Positions 19,735 through 28,940 of a DNA stretch of 40,000 bases are shown in pieces. The stretch covers positions 115,001-155,000 of the forward strand of contig CAJNDS010002441.1 of the NCBI GenBank assembly GCA_905221605.1, in the 5' to 3' direction. Numbering within the stretch: the stretch's first letter is position 1; each line of letters starts with the position of its first letter. Both the position numbers and the translations under genes were made by a program. Under the pieces are notes generated by a model, which did not search any database, had not been told where the DNA came from, and worked only from the letters and a program-made list of their open reading frames with translations. Origin of the DNA: Symbiodinium natans (taxonomy: Eukaryota; Sar; Dinophyceae; Suessiales; Symbiodiniaceae).

Positions 19735-20313
19735 ATGTGTACCCGAATTATCGCTTTCTTCACTTTTTTTACAAGGTACATGGCTTACTCTAGGTATGGT
19801 TTAGCGTTTATGCTCCGGGGCCCAGACGGGAGGCCTTTAGGGTTCAGGGTTTTCAGGCATCCCTGTGCGCCTGCCCAGTCTGACCCCAAAAGCTTTCAAG
19901 CAGTCAAACATGTCGCTGTGGGGTACCTCGGGTCCGGGGTAGGTTCGAACACACATTTCTGCATTTTTATTACCCTGAATCCCCTGCATGATCCTTATAA
20001 CGCCATACGAATATTAGTCCATATGGGGCGCAAACCTACCCCAGTGGTCCCGTCCGCTTACATGAATGGTTTCGGAGTCATGTCCGCCAATTCCTCTCTT
20101 AAGCCATGTGCACAGTCCTCAATAGGGATTATAGTACCCCCTATTATAATCTCTATTAAGGACACTTTCTGCGAGCAAGAAGACGATGTCGACGTCGGAT
20201 TTAGTCGGACCCTGGGCATGTTAATGCTGCGGCGCGGCACAAAGCTTGCCGTGCAGCCTTCGCCCCAGCTCCATGATGGGCCCTACATTCGGGCATTCGG
20301 GTTTAGGGTTTAG
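19735..20313 (+). CDS. Hypothetical ORF of 192 codons, partly built from repeats
   Basis: Longest plus ORF outside the retrotransposon. ATG start; residues about 35-42 (PLGFRVFR) come from heptamer repeats, residues about 127-143 (SSIGIIVPPIIISIKD) from a fragment of palindrome family 2, and the last four (GFRV) from the closing array. Between them lie unique stretches such as SDPKSFQAVKHVAVGYLGSG and CEQEDDVDVGFSRTLGMLM. It may be a chance fusion or several exons read through. Confidence 0.3.
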   Translation: MCTRIIAFFTFFTRYMAYSRYGLAFMLRGPDGRPLGFRVFRHPCAPAQSDPKSFQAVKHVAVGYLGSGVGSNTHFCIFITLNPLHDPYNAIRILVHMGRKPTPVVPSAYMNGFGVMSANSSLKPCAQSSIGIIVPPIIISIKDTFCEQEDDVDVGFSRTLGMLMLRRGTKLAVQPSPQLHDGPYIRAFGFRV

Positions 20314-20820
20314 GGTTTAGGGTTTAGGGTTTAGGGTTTAGGGTTTAGGCTAGGGTTTTAGGGTTTAGGGTTTCGGGTTTAGGGCGTAGGCCCTGAATTC
20401 AAAAACCGTTCAAAGGGTAGTTGTATGGGCGTTTGATATGTCCCTTACCTTCTTTAATTGGTCTGGTGTATGGGCCCCTGGGGTTCATAGGGTATCTAAA
20501 GGGTATATACGGGGTCCCCTTTTAAGGGTTCAGGGTTTAGGGTTTAGGGTGCCCATACTAAGGGACCATTTATCTACCCTACAAAGGGAAAATTCCAAGG
20601 CACAAGCCCTAAACCCCAACTATCAATCTCAGGGTGTACTTTACCATACTTTCTCCCCCTTTGTTGTAGCAAGTCTTCTTGATTCACAGCGATATTGAAC
20701 CCCTAAACCCCTAAATCCCTAAACCCTCAAACCCCTAAACCCTAAACCCTAAATCCTAAATCCCTAAACCCTAAACCCCTAAGCCCCTAAACCTTTTATG
20801 TTGAGTGTAGGGATTAGCAG

Positions 20821-20930
20821 ATGTCTGTGAGCTTTCGAAAGGGTTGGGTGGGCTGTAGCCCACACCACGAAGCATTCCTGCACACCATCTCCTGGCCCCG
20901 AAGGTGCATCCCAAGCCACGGCAGATATGG
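20821..20930 (+). CDS. Candidate exon (SFRKGWVGCSPHHEAFLHT)
   Basis: After GATTAGCAG the frame opens with ATG and reads MSVSFRKGWVGCSPHHEAFL then HTISWPRRCIPSHGRYG up to GTTTAGGG at 20931. The ATG could be a start codon. Unknown function. Confidence 0.4.
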
Positions 20931-21102
20931 GTTTAGGGCTTAGGGTTTAGGGTTTAGGGTTTAGGGTTTAGGGTTTAGGGTTTGGGAAGCTTAAAACCCT
21001 ATAAACTCTGATACCTTTAAAGTCCTGACACCCAAGCAAATGAACACACCGAAAAAGTACCCATGATGTCGTCTGCTGGCGATGCAAAGTGATCGTCTCA
21101 CC

Positions 21103-21170
21103 GCAGTAGCAGCAGGCAGTCACGTAGGATCTTGGAGAAAGAGCTGAACTCTTGCAGTTTAGAATGACAA
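21103..21170 (+). CDS. Exon-like island, strand ambiguous
   Basis: Plus strand: CACGTAG then DLGERAELLQ. Minus strand: an AAG border, EFSSFSKILRDCLLLL and a GTGAGA donor. Both look acceptable; the plus strand is preferred only because the anchored gene is on plus. Confidence 0.22.
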
Positions 21171-21347
21171 TTTAGGGTTTTGGCTGTGGGTTTTGGGATT
21201 TTGGATGTGGAATTTCAAATTGAGGACTCTCGTGGGCGCAGTGTATTTGTGTCAGGACTTTGGCATTGGGATATGTTGCATGTGACTTCTCGGGTGTTAT
21301 TATATAAGCCCTAAACCCTACACCCTAACACCTAGCCCTTCATGTAG

Positions 21348-21423
21348 GAAATCTCATCTGCGAGGGCTTAAAAGCCAGGCTACCCAGGGACTCCAGTATG
21401 ATACTGGCAGTATCAATGAATGA
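21348..21423 (+). CDS. Candidate terminal exon (KSHLRGLKSQATQGLQYDT)
   Basis: After CTTCATGTAG one completing base, then KSHLRGLKSQATQGLQYDTG and SINE followed by TGA. Protein-like composition and a good acceptor. Unknown function. Confidence 0.4.
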
Positions 21424-21870
21424 AGGGTTTTTCTCACATCACATCCGGATCCGCCAATGTGTTGGGACTATTCCATAACTCCGGGATGTTGGTGCATGTG
21501 GGAGGAGCAGAAGATTAGAAGGGCTCCGGAAACCCTGAACCCCAAACCTCTCCTTGTTCATGTCTCAGGAGGTTCAACCAAGGTGGTTTCGGGGGTATTG
21601 CCCAAGTCTTTTTGGGGGTTGGGTCCTGCGGGTATTTGAAGGTGTCGGTCCCCTAAACCCTAAACCCTAAACCCTAAACCCTAAACCCTAAACGTCAGAG
21701 TTTAAGATCTTGGGGCTTTGCGTTGAAGGCTTGCCAAACCCTAAGCCCCAAACTCCCCAAGGCCACGAGCCGGAGCTCAGAATCAGGGGTTCCAATCAGG
21801 CACTGTCTAGGGTTTAGGGTTTAGGGTTTAGGGTTTAGGGTTTAGGGTTTAGGGTTTAGGGCGAACACAG

Positions 21871-21964
21871 CGCCCGAAGCCTCGAAAGTAAGGTGCCATC
21901 CGCGACATGCCCGGCAGGGGGTATTGCATCTGCAGAGGCCATGGACCCTACAGAGACCCTTGAG
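21871..21964 (+). CDS. Pair of short exon-like pieces around a ~48-bp gap
   Basis: CGCCCGAAGCCTCGAAA ends at a GTAAGG donor at 21888; CATCTGCAG at 21935 is followed by AMDPTETLE and a GTTTAGGG donor at 21965. Borders are canonical but the two pieces do not join in one frame in the reading I prefer, so at least one limit is wrong. Confidence 0.3.
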
Positions 21965-22128
21965 GTTTAGGGTTTTGGGGGTTTAGGGTTTAGGGTTTAG
22001 GGTTTAGGGTTTAGGGATCCTAAACCCTAAACCCCCCCCTCAAGTATCCGCGATTATACTCCTAATTCGCTACCCTCAAGTTCTGCAAACCCCCACATCC
22101 CAGGCCCCGAATCACGCCCCAAGTACAG

Positions 22129-22164
22129 CCCGCAAGAGTGCTGGCCTTTGAGCGCTTTGTCCAG
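22129..22164 (+). CDS. Candidate 36-bp exon (PARVLAFERFVQ)
   Basis: Bounded by AAGTACAG and GTTTCAGG, phase 0 to 0, twelve codons. The donor is a TTTAGGG-type variant. Confidence 0.35.
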
Positions 22165-22266
22165 GTTTCAGGATTCAGGGGTTTGCAGGTTTAGGGGTTT
22201 AAGGTCTAGGGTTTGGGGTTGCCCCATGTAAGCTGGTAAACTTATAAGAGCATGCGTCCTTCATAG

Positions 22267-22339
22267 CTGCGTTATTGTTGTTTTGGACTTGCTTGGTGAC
22301 ATGGTGTCCCGCACCCTCCTGCACTCAAGAATCGCTAAG
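22267..22339 (+). CDS. Candidate exon (VIVVLDLLGDMVSRTLLHS)
   Basis: After TTCATAG one completing base, then CVIVVLDLLGDMVSRTLLHS and RIAK before the frame runs into CCCCGAACCC repeats. Partly hydrophobic, possibly a membrane or core helix. Downstream splice border not resolved. Confidence 0.4.
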
Positions 22340-22554
22340 CCCCGAACCCCGAAACCCTGAACCCAACTGCCGCGATTCAGAGAGTCTAGCAGGCCCGACA
22401 CCGATGACTTAAACCCTTTTCTCTAGACTCTAAATCCTTAAACCTAAACCCTAAACCCTACATAAACCCTAAACGCTAAACCCTGAACCCTGAACCCGGA
22501 ACCCTGAACCCTAAACCTACGACCGCAAGCCCTAAAGCTGCTCCTCACTTCCAG

Positions 22555-22620
22555 GTGCGGACACTCCTGACCAGCAAGCAGCCAACAACGGCTGAAAGGC
22601 GGAGTGCGGGGGTCGTTCAG
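22555..22620 (+). CDS. Candidate exon (VRTLLTSKQPTTAERRSAG)
   Basis: CTCCTCACTTCCAG is a textbook acceptor with a pyrimidine tract. The phase 0 frame reads VRTLLTSKQPTTAERRSAGV and stays open to 22653. The donor is not clear. The AT-rich tract begins directly after. Confidence 0.45.
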
Positions 22621-22629
22621 GGGCTATAT

Positions 22630-23200
22630 AACGCACAATCATTAAATACATAAATAACCAAAGTGTATCATTCTATACATTAGTATTATTGTGGTTATAC
22701 ATTGTTCTCATTGTTTTCTCATCATGATACTTATTGTCATGATTTCCCGGCTTCTTACTGCTCTTGTAATAATGATCATTGTTCTTATTATTGTCATTCT
22801 TATGATTATTGTTACTATTATGGCTATTTGCTATTGTCATTATGAATATTGTTGTGATGGTGATGATGATGATGATGATGATGATTGTTAAAAAATACTA
22901 TCACGACTTTTGTTATTATTGTTATTGGTAGCATTTGTATGATTATTGTTGTGATTATGATTATTAATATTACTATTATTATTGCTTTTGTTATGTTATT
23001 ATGATGATTAGTATTATTACTAGTTTGTATATTGTTGTTGTTTTAATATGTTTCTTATGATTGTGTAACTTATTACGATCATGCTTACAATATATCTGTA
23101 TTTATATGTATATGTATATACGTTTATTTGTGTACTTATTTTATTTATGTGATAATATTATACACACATCCTATTCCCCCATTGAAACTTAAAGTTCAGG
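22630..23200. repeat. AT-rich tract built from ATT/GTT/ATG trinucleotides
   Basis: Long stretch of TTATTGTT-like sequence with a (GAT)n run at about 22858-22884 and a TATA microsatellite at 23095-23125. It stops just before the retrotransposon. No gene seen. Confidence 0.7.
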
Positions 23201-23290
23201 GTCTCGTGCATGCACATTCAGGTTGCGCCTGCCAGTCAATGTTTCTTTCGTCAGAAGATCAAAGGGTTTAGGTTTCAGGGTTCAGGGTAC

Positions 23291-23400
23291 ACGTAGCAGG
23301 AGAGTCCATGCGTCTGCTCTTCAATTTGCGCCCTGTGTCAGGCGACCGCGTATACGTAGCAGGAGAGTTGTACATCGTGCGTACCCTTCAATTCAAACAA
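23291..23400 (+). repeat. Two diverged tandem repeats upstream of the retrotransposon frame
   Basis: ACGTAGCAGGAGAGT occurs at 23291 and again at 23354, each followed by a similar stretch ending near CTTCAATT, a period of about 63 bp. Tandem 5' units are common in non-LTR elements and can carry promoter activity; that role here is inference. Confidence 0.6.
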
Positions 23401-23543
23401 CAGCGACTCTTCTTCTTACAGAGTCCTTAGTGGCGGGGGGTTCAAGGGGTAGGTAACCCGACCCCAACACCCCAATAGCCAGCCATGACCCTGGCCGCTT
23501 GCGCTGCCTGACCCCTCCGGGACTTCGGGGGCGTCGTGGTTTG

Positions 23544-26500
23544 ATGACCAGCTGGATAGTGTATTGTCTCTGGCTCTGGGGGTGCCGTGTTGTGGCTGGC
23601 AAGGCGTATTGTGCATCGCGACCTGCGTCCTCCAGTCCTCGAGCCCCTTCGGACAGCCTGCAGCACCTGGACCACTGGCCACTCATTGGGCGCCGCGAGC
23701 GTCGCAAACTGACTCTGCTACTCAACCACGCTTGGCAACCTGAAACGCACTCACAGAGGCCGCTCCTGGATGGGCTTGGCCTATGGAGCCCTCCTCGTGT
23801 GCGGTTGCGGCGCCGACGGCCTCCTTGCCTCTTTTTGCGGAAGCCCCCATACAAGACCAGAGACTGCTGGTATGGTTGGCCGCACAGGGGCCGGCGCATT
23901 GGCGAAGCGCAAAACCCCGGACCAGCTCCCGGGACGCCTGTGGGCGGCGAGCGGCCTTACCGCCGCCGACTGCGTGACGAAGAGGCCATGGATGTGGATG
24001 GAGATGGCGTTCCAGGGGAACCTGCCACTGCTTCCGGCAGGGTGTACTGCCCTGTTCCTGGGTGCATGTGTGGCGACCCTCGTAAGGCCAGAGGTTGGGC
24101 AAGTGATGCTGGCATGCGGGCCCACATTGATGCCCACCTAACTGGAAGCCTGCAGGGTGAGGTGCCCGCATCTTGGATGCAAAGCAAGAGACGGCAGCGC
24201 TGCCCTGTGTGCGGGTGTAGCGTTTCCACTCAACATGGCGTCCATCCTACTTGCCGGCCTGCCGCTCGACAAGCTGCCGGCACTCCCTGTGCAGCCCGCC
24301 AGGAGGTGGGCCCACAACTCCCGACCCTTCAGGAGGTCCAGGCAGGTCGAACGCCCACCCTTCGCCATGTTCCGCACGCTGCCCGGTCCACTTGGGCACG
24401 TGTCCTCACGCGGGCCTTGGCCGCTGTTACCCACCACAACGACCTGAGGTCTTGGCAGGAACTGCTGATGCTGCCGCAGTGTGTCCTTGATGCGCCGCGT
24501 CGCGGTGGCAGAAAGCACGCCAAGGCTGCTGCGTCCTACACTTTGGACCGCCTAAAGCGCTGGGAGGAAGGTGAGCGGCTTGAGCTGTGGGTCTCCCGAC
24601 AGATGCCTCAACAGGGGCCCCGCCGCCCTCTCAGTGACGCGGAGCGCAGAGACTTGGCCACCAGCTTGGCTCGTGAAGGGTTCGACAGCAAGGCTTGCTC
24701 TGCTCTCCTCGCCACCGGGCTCGCGCGTGAGACTGCGGAAACTACGGCCGCCCTCCAGAACTTGCACCCGCAACAGCCAGCCCCGGACACCCCCCCCGTG
24801 CATGAGCTTCCGCCCGCCCCCCAACTCGTTCCAGATGTGGTTGCAAAGGCTTTACGGAGCTTTCCTGCTGCTTCGGCGCCCGGCCCCTCTGGCCTGCGGG
24901 TCCAGCACTTGCGTGAGGCCTGCACTCCTGGGACGGCTGCTGGGCTCCTTGAACAACTCGCTGCCGTGGTAAACCTTCTTGCCAGCGGCCACGCCTGTCC
25001 TGAGGTGGCGCCAGTTCTTGCTGGGGCTGGCCTTGTGGCCGTCCCCAAGCCCAAGGGCGGCGTCCGGCCTATCGCCATTGGTGAAATCCTGCGCCGCCTG
25101 ACAGGCAAGTGCCTGATGAGTCATGTCCGTGCCTCTGCGCAAGAGCACTTCTTCCCGGCACAGCTGGGTGTGGCAGTTCCTGCCGGAACTGAAGTGGCTG
25201 TGCACACCGTCCGTGCCTGGATGGATCGCCACTCGTGCTCGACTGGCAAGGTGCTCCTCAAACTGGACTTCGAGAATGCCTTCAACCGCGTCAGCCGAAG
25301 TCAGGTCCTGGCTTGCACACGGAGCCACTTTCCCGCGCTAGCGCGATGGGTGGCCTGGACTTATGGCAAGCACACCGACCTGCGGTTTGGGAGCACAGTG
25401 CTTCCCTCAGCATCGGGGGTGCAGCAAGGGGACCCTTTAGGCCCACTCCTGTTTGCGGCCGTTGTCCAACCTCTTGCTACGGAGCTACGCGCCGGCCTTG
25501 ACCTCAGCCTCTTCTACCTGGATGACGGCGTCCTGGCTGGTGACGTCGCTGCAGTTAGGGCGGCTCTCCAACACATTCAAGACCGCGCAGGCACACTCGG
25601 CCTCCGCCTCAACTTAGCAAAGGGCGAGCTCGTGGCAGTGGGTAACACTTCTGCAGAGGAACTGGCGGGGAGTTTCCCGGACACACTCATACGCAGGACT
25701 GATGGCAGCAGCAGGGTGCTCCGTGACTTCGAACTCTTGGGGGCACCCATAGGACACTCGACCTTCGCGCAAACGCACACCAGTGCCCGTGTTCAGGCCG
25801 CCAAGGGTCTCTTGGAGGCAGTCGGCCAGCTTGAGGATCCCCAGGTCGGGCTCCGTCTGCTGCGCGCCTGTGCTGGGCACAGCCGTATCGTTCATAGCAT
25901 GAGGTGCGTGCCGACCGACCCTCAACTGCATGCTTTCCGGGACTTCGATGAGCTCGTGTGCCGCTGCCTCAGCAATCTGACGGGCCTCCACCTCGACGCA
26001 GCTCAGCGGGAACAAGCTGCCCTTGGTCTGGGACAGAGTGGCTTGGGGTTGCGCTCAGCCGCCAGAGACGCCCCGGCTGCTTACCTGGCCTCGGTTGGGG
26101 GTTGCTCCGACCGATGCGCTCAAGTCGATGCCCAGTTCTCCGCGGCTGCGCTCCCCACACGCCCGGATGTGCTCCACGCCCTCGCCTTAGTCAATCAGCA
26201 AGGAACCGCTCCGCTCTCGGCCTCCACTGCGTTGTCGCTCCGGCAGAAGGACTTGACCAAGGGGATGGACGCTGCTGCCTGGCAGCGACGCCTGGCGGGT
26301 GCAACCATCGTGGCGCAGGCCACTCTCCGCTCTGAGGCCGAGCCGGGGGCCCGCGCCTTCCTGGCAGCTGTGCCGGCTGGACGAAAGCGCATGGAACCTG
26401 CTGCTTTTGTTGCAGAGCTTCGCCAGAGATTGGGGGTGCCTGAGGCTGCTGAGGACTCTTGGTGCCCTCGCTGCGACAGCATCCTTGATCGGTTCTCACA

Positions 26501-27110
26501 CCATGCAGGGCTTTGCGCTGCGGGCGGTGAGCGCACCTTGCGGCATAATGCCCTTCGTGACATCCTTTGCACCTGGGCCGACAGGGCTGGCCTCCAGCCG
26601 GAGCGCGAAAAAGTGGGGCTCCTCCTGCCTCAGCGCCCAGAGGAAACTGGTCTCGACAGAAGACGGCCAGCTGACATTTTTGTGCCCTCTTACTTGGGGT
26701 CTCCCGTTGCATTTGACTTGGCCGTGACCGGCCCACAGCGATTGGAGACCCTCGGCGAGGCAGCGCGCAAAGCCCTGGCCGCGGCCACTGCTTACGCGGA
26801 TGTCAAACGACAGCACCTCAACACTGCCGAGACTTGTCGAGGGCAAGGAGTGCGCTTCGTCCCCTTGGTCGTTGAGGCCACCGGCGCTTGGGAGCCAGAA
26901 GCCGCGCAGGTACTCTCGCACATTTCCCGGGCTGTGGCGGCCCGTGAGGGGGCGGATGCCTCGTTGCTCCACGCTGAGCTCCTGCAAGATCTTTGCGTCG
27001 TGGTCCGCAGCTTCAGAGCTCGCGCGGCTCTGTGCCGTCGGGCGGAGGCGGCTGAGGCATCTACGCCTGCTGGGGCAAGCTTGGCCGCTGCAACTTTGAT
27101 GGCGGGCTGA
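23544..27110 (+). CDS. Retrotransposon polyprotein: zinc fingers, reverse transcriptase, CCHC knuckle, restriction-like endonuclease
   Basis: Start set at the first ATG in the frame (23544, 1188 codons); the frame is open back to 23457 but a stop lies at 23454. Numbering from this ATG: 2A-like GEAQNPGP at 120-127; C2H2 finger C169/C174/H194/H198; a second Cys/His cluster C220, C223, H231, H234, C237. Reverse transcriptase: SAPGPSG at 444-450, PKPKGGVRPIAIG at about 501-513, motif A with catalytic D575 (LDFENAFN), motif B GVQQGDPLGP at 625-634, motif C YLDD at 658-661. Then a CCHC knuckle C974-x2-C977-x8-H986-x4-C991 and a PD-(D/E)xK-like nuclease core, RRPAD (D1044) with FDLAV (D1058) and K1088. 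This order, finger-RT-CCHC-RLE, is that of R2/NeSL/CRE-group elements. All catalytic positions are intact and there is no frameshift, so the copy may be young. It lacks introns, unlike its surroundings. Confidence 0.9.
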   Translation: MTSWIVYCLWLWGCRVVAGKAYCASRPASSSPRAPSDSLQHLDHWPLIGRRERRKLTLLLNHAWQPETHSQRPLLDGLGLWSPPRVRLRRRRPPCLFLRKPPYKTRDCWYGWPHRGRRIGEAQNPGPAPGTPVGGERPYRRRLRDEEAMDVDGDGVPGEPATASGRVYCPVPGCMCGDPRKARGWASDAGMRAHIDAHLTGSLQGEVPASWMQSKRRQRCPVCGCSVSTQHGVHPTCRPAARQAAGTPCAARQEVGPQLPTLQEVQAGRTPTLRHVPHAARSTWARVLTRALAAVTHHNDLRSWQELLMLPQCVLDAPRRGGRKHAKAAASYTLDRLKRWEEGERLELWVSRQMPQQGPRRPLSDAERRDLATSLAREGFDSKACSALLATGLARETAETTAALQNLHPQQPAPDTPPVHELPPAPQLVPDVVAKALRSFPAASAPGPSGLRVQHLREACTPGTAAGLLEQLAAVVNLLASGHACPEVAPVLAGAGLVAVPKPKGGVRPIAIGEILRRLTGKCLMSHVRASAQEHFFPAQLGVAVPAGTEVAVHTVRAWMDRHSCSTGKVLLKLDFENAFNRVSRSQVLACTRSHFPALARWVAWTYGKHTDLRFGSTVLPSASGVQQGDPLGPLLFAAVVQPLATELRAGLDLSLFYLDDGVLAGDVAAVRAALQHIQDRAGTLGLRLNLAKGELVAVGNTSAEELAGSFPDTLIRRTDGSSRVLRDFELLGAPIGHSTFAQTHTSARVQAAKGLLEAVGQLEDPQVGLRLLRACAGHSRIVHSMRCVPTDPQLHAFRDFDELVCRCLSNLTGLHLDAAQREQAALGLGQSGLGLRSAARDAPAAYLASVGGCSDRCAQVDAQFSAAALPTRPDVLHALALVNQQGTAPLSASTALSLRQKDLTKGMDAAAWQRRLAGATIVAQATLRSEAEPGARAFLAAVPAGRKRMEPAAFVAELRQRLGVPEAAEDSWCPRCDSILDRFSHHAGLCAAGGERTLRHNALRDILCTWADRAGLQPEREKVGLLLPQRPEETGLDRRRPADIFVPSYLGSPVAFDLAVTGPQRLETLGEAARKALAAATAYADVKRQHLNTAETCRGQGVRFVPLVVEATGAWEPEAAQVLSHISRAVAAREGADASLLHAELLQDLCVVVRSFRARAALCRRAEAAEASTPAGASLAAATLMAG

Positions 27111-27151
27111 ATGGTCGTGCACACGAGGCCTTGTGGGTAAATTGCGAGCAG

Positions 27152-27330
27152 GCTGCGCGTGGGAGGACCCAGCGTAGTTAGGGTGGGGCAGTTGACGGGC
27201 CTCTCCACGTCTTCTGCCCGCGACCCACTGGATTCAGGACAGCTGCGCTCGGGAGCACCCGGCGTAGGGAGGGGGGGGTGTCGGACGGGCATGGTCATGT
27301 CTGGCGCCCGCGACCTCGGCGTCTGAGGCG
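27152..27330 (+). repeat. Two diverged ~90-bp tandem repeats in the retrotransposon 3' region
   Basis: Units begin GCTGCGC at 27152 and 27242 and share GTGGGAGGACCC-like, GGCGTAG-like, GACGGGC and GCCCGCGACC blocks in the same order. A weaker third copy may follow to about 27375. They lie in the part of the RNA that such reverse transcriptases usually recognise. Confidence 0.6.
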
Positions 27331-27375
27331 CGTGTGATAGGGGGACGACTGGCAACACATCTTGGGCCCGGTTGC

Positions 27376-27660
27376 TGCATTCTGCCTTCACAGCCTCCGC
27401 TTGTAGGCATCAAGCCTGGCCACCTTCTGCTCCGTTCGCTTGCTTGTTTGGGCTCACACGCAGTCTGTGCATCGAACGGGAGTGTTGGGAGCAGGTGATT
27501 GGAGGCTTTCGGTTTTGTGTGTGCCGCCCTCACACGCAGTGGTCGGCTTGTCTCAGAACTCGAATGCAGGTAACCCAAGGTTTCCGAATACTCCCCACTA
27601 CTCCCTGAGGCACCCGAAGCTTCCCTAAGGTTCCCTAGGTACCTACCCACCATGAATCCC
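27376..27660 (+). other. Remaining 3' non-coding part of the retrotransposon
   Basis: GC-rich non-repetitive sequence with the string TCACACGCAGT twice (near 27455 and 27532). No tail is visible; a CCCTAAA array starts about 10 bp beyond the end given. Where the element stops is not certain. Confidence 0.4.
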
Positions 27661-27846
27661 CCTCCCTCAAGAACCCTAAACCCTAAACCCTAAACCCCGA
27701 ACCCTCAACCCTCAACCCGAAACCCTAAACCCTAAACCCTAAACCCCAAACCCTAAACCGTAAACCGCAACCCTAAACCCTTGCTTAAGGACCCTTTTAC
27801 CTGAATGAACCCCCCTCCCTGAAGAACCTCATCATCTTCGCACCAG

Positions 27847-27944
27847 GAGCCGCTGGAATGGGGATGGAAAGGAGACCGCACTGGACTACGTCGCCCGCGC
27901 TGGCATTCGGGCCTTCCTGGCCTGCATTTTGCTTTGCTCAAAGG
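27847..27944 (+). CDS. Candidate exon (ETALDYVARAGIRAFLACIL)
   Basis: After TTCGCACCAG the frame reads SRWNGDGKETALDYVARAGI and on to a hydrophobic end, closing at a GTTTAGGG donor (27945). Enters with one base, leaves in phase 1. Lies directly downstream of the retrotransposon and its flanking array. Unknown function. Confidence 0.42.
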
Positions 27945-28024
27945 GTTTAGGGTTTAGGGATGTTTAGGGTTATAGGGTTTAGGGTGTAGGGTGTAGGGTT
28001 TAGGGTTTTACAGGCTCTTAGTGC

Positions 28025-28303
28025 TTGAGTGTTTCAACATATACTAACGGAGAGTCCATCGAGTTTAGAGACCTAGCTAGACCTCCAGTTGCCGTTCTTT
28101 TTTCGGACTACACTATGCTCTTAGTATATCATCCGAACTATAAAGCTACGTGCCCAGTAAACAAAAATCACAATGGGAGTACATGGCGCTCCCGATACTA
28201 CAGGGGCCATACTGGCCAGGCGACTAGAATGCTGAAGCACACAGCATTTGGCTCCTGGAAAGTTCAAGCCGACACCCCTAAATTTCAAAACCCTAACCCC
28301 TAA
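28025..28303 (+). CDS. Hypothetical ORF or exon of about 90 codons
   Basis: Open from just after the stop at 28019 to 28303, no ATG at the start (first codon of the open stretch is not a standard start). Contains SVSTYTNGESIEFRDLARPP and later GHTGQATRMLKHTAFGSW. Third codon positions are AT-richer than in the retrotransposon. The last residues come from heptamer repeats. No family recognised. Confidence 0.35.
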   Translation: MSVSTYTNGESIEFRDLARPPVAVLFSDYTMLLVYHPNYKATCPVNKNHNGSTWRSRYYRGHTGQATRMLKHTAFGSWKVQADTPKFQNPNP

Positions 28304-28450
28304 ACCCTACACCCTACACCCTACACCCTACACCCTACACCCTACACCCTCAACCCGCAACCCGCAACCCGCAACCCTCAACCCTCAACCCTCAACCATC
28401 AACCCTCAACCCTCAACCCTAAACCCTAAACCCTAACTCTAAACCTAAAC
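28296..28450 (-). repeat. Blocks of different heptamer variants side by side
   Basis: About eight CCCTACA units, then three CCCGCAA, then CCCTCAA units, then CCCTAAA. Confidence 0.8.
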
Positions 28451-28460
28451 CCTTGTGCAG

Positions 28461-28544
28461 GAGCACCTCCTCTCCGCAGTACGTGCCGTGACCCGGGAGC
28501 AGCCCGAGGCTTGCGGTGCATTGCTTGCAAAGCTGTCGATTTAA
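28461..28544 (+). CDS. Candidate exon, possibly terminal (EHLLSAVRAVTREQPEACGA)
   Basis: After CTTGTGCAG, phase 0, 27 codons forming an amphipathic helix-like sequence run to TAA. GTACGT at 28479 and GTGACC at 28488 are in-phase donors that would end it earlier. Preceded by a CCCTAAA-type array; unknown function. Confidence 0.45.
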   Translation, partial: EHLLSAVRAVTREQPEACGALLAKLSI

Positions 28545-28802
28545 GGTCTGAGGAGGTTTGAGGAGGTTTAGGGTTTAGGGTTTAGGGTTTAGGGTTATAG
28601 GTTATAGGGTTTAGGGTTTAGGGTTTAGGGGCTTTACAGGGTTTAGGGGGTTCAGGGGGGCGGGTGGGTGGGTGGGGTAGGGTGGGTGTAGGGGGGGGGC
28701 TTGTGTGGGTGAAGGGGTAGAGGGAGGGGAGAGCTCTAGTAAGGCCGAGTCTGGGGGCCAGAAAGATGTAGAACTCTGACGCCGCGCTATCTTTGGTTTC
28801 AG

Positions 28803-28835
28803 CTTCACTTTGGGAAGATGAGGTACCTGGAGTGG
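28803..28835 (+). CDS. Candidate short exon (LHFGKMRYLEW)
   Basis: TTTGGTTTCAG is a good acceptor; the frame reads LHFGKMRYLEW in phase 0 up to GTTTTGGG. An earlier donor GTACCT at 28823 is possible. Phase 0 at the end fits 29608. Confidence 0.4.
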
Positions 28836-28940
28836 GTTTTGGGTTTAGGGTTTAGGGTTTAGGGTTTAGGGTTTACGGTTTACGGTTTAGGGTTTAGGGT
28901 TTAGGGTTTATGGTTTAGTGGCCTTTAGGAGCGCAAAAAA

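Larger units (their letters stand above)
23290..27660 (+). mobile_element. R2-like (restriction-like endonuclease) non-LTR retrotransposon, apparently full length
   Basis: A GC-rich block with one long plus-strand frame, set in an otherwise repeat-rich region. It has diverged tandem repeats before the frame (23291-23400) and after it (27152-27330). No long terminal repeats are visible. Heptamer repeats lie upstream (23262-23288) and a CCCTAAA array starts at about 27671. Exact ends are uncertain: no poly-A tail or target duplication was found. Proteins of this type copy their RNA at a nicked target by target-primed reverse transcription. Confidence 0.7.

Noticed and set aside
19915-19960. GTAGGTTCGAACAC as a tRNA T-loop
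   Set aside because: No A box, acceptor stem or anticodon arm can be placed around it.
23393-27653. Many overlapping ORFs on the minus strand and in other plus frames across the retrotransposon
   Set aside because: GC-rich coding sequence leaves other frames open; they lack motifs while the main frame has all RT and nuclease motifs.
28025-28303. A complete small gene starting at 28025
   Set aside because: The first codon is not ATG and a stop lies directly upstream; kept only as an open stretch.
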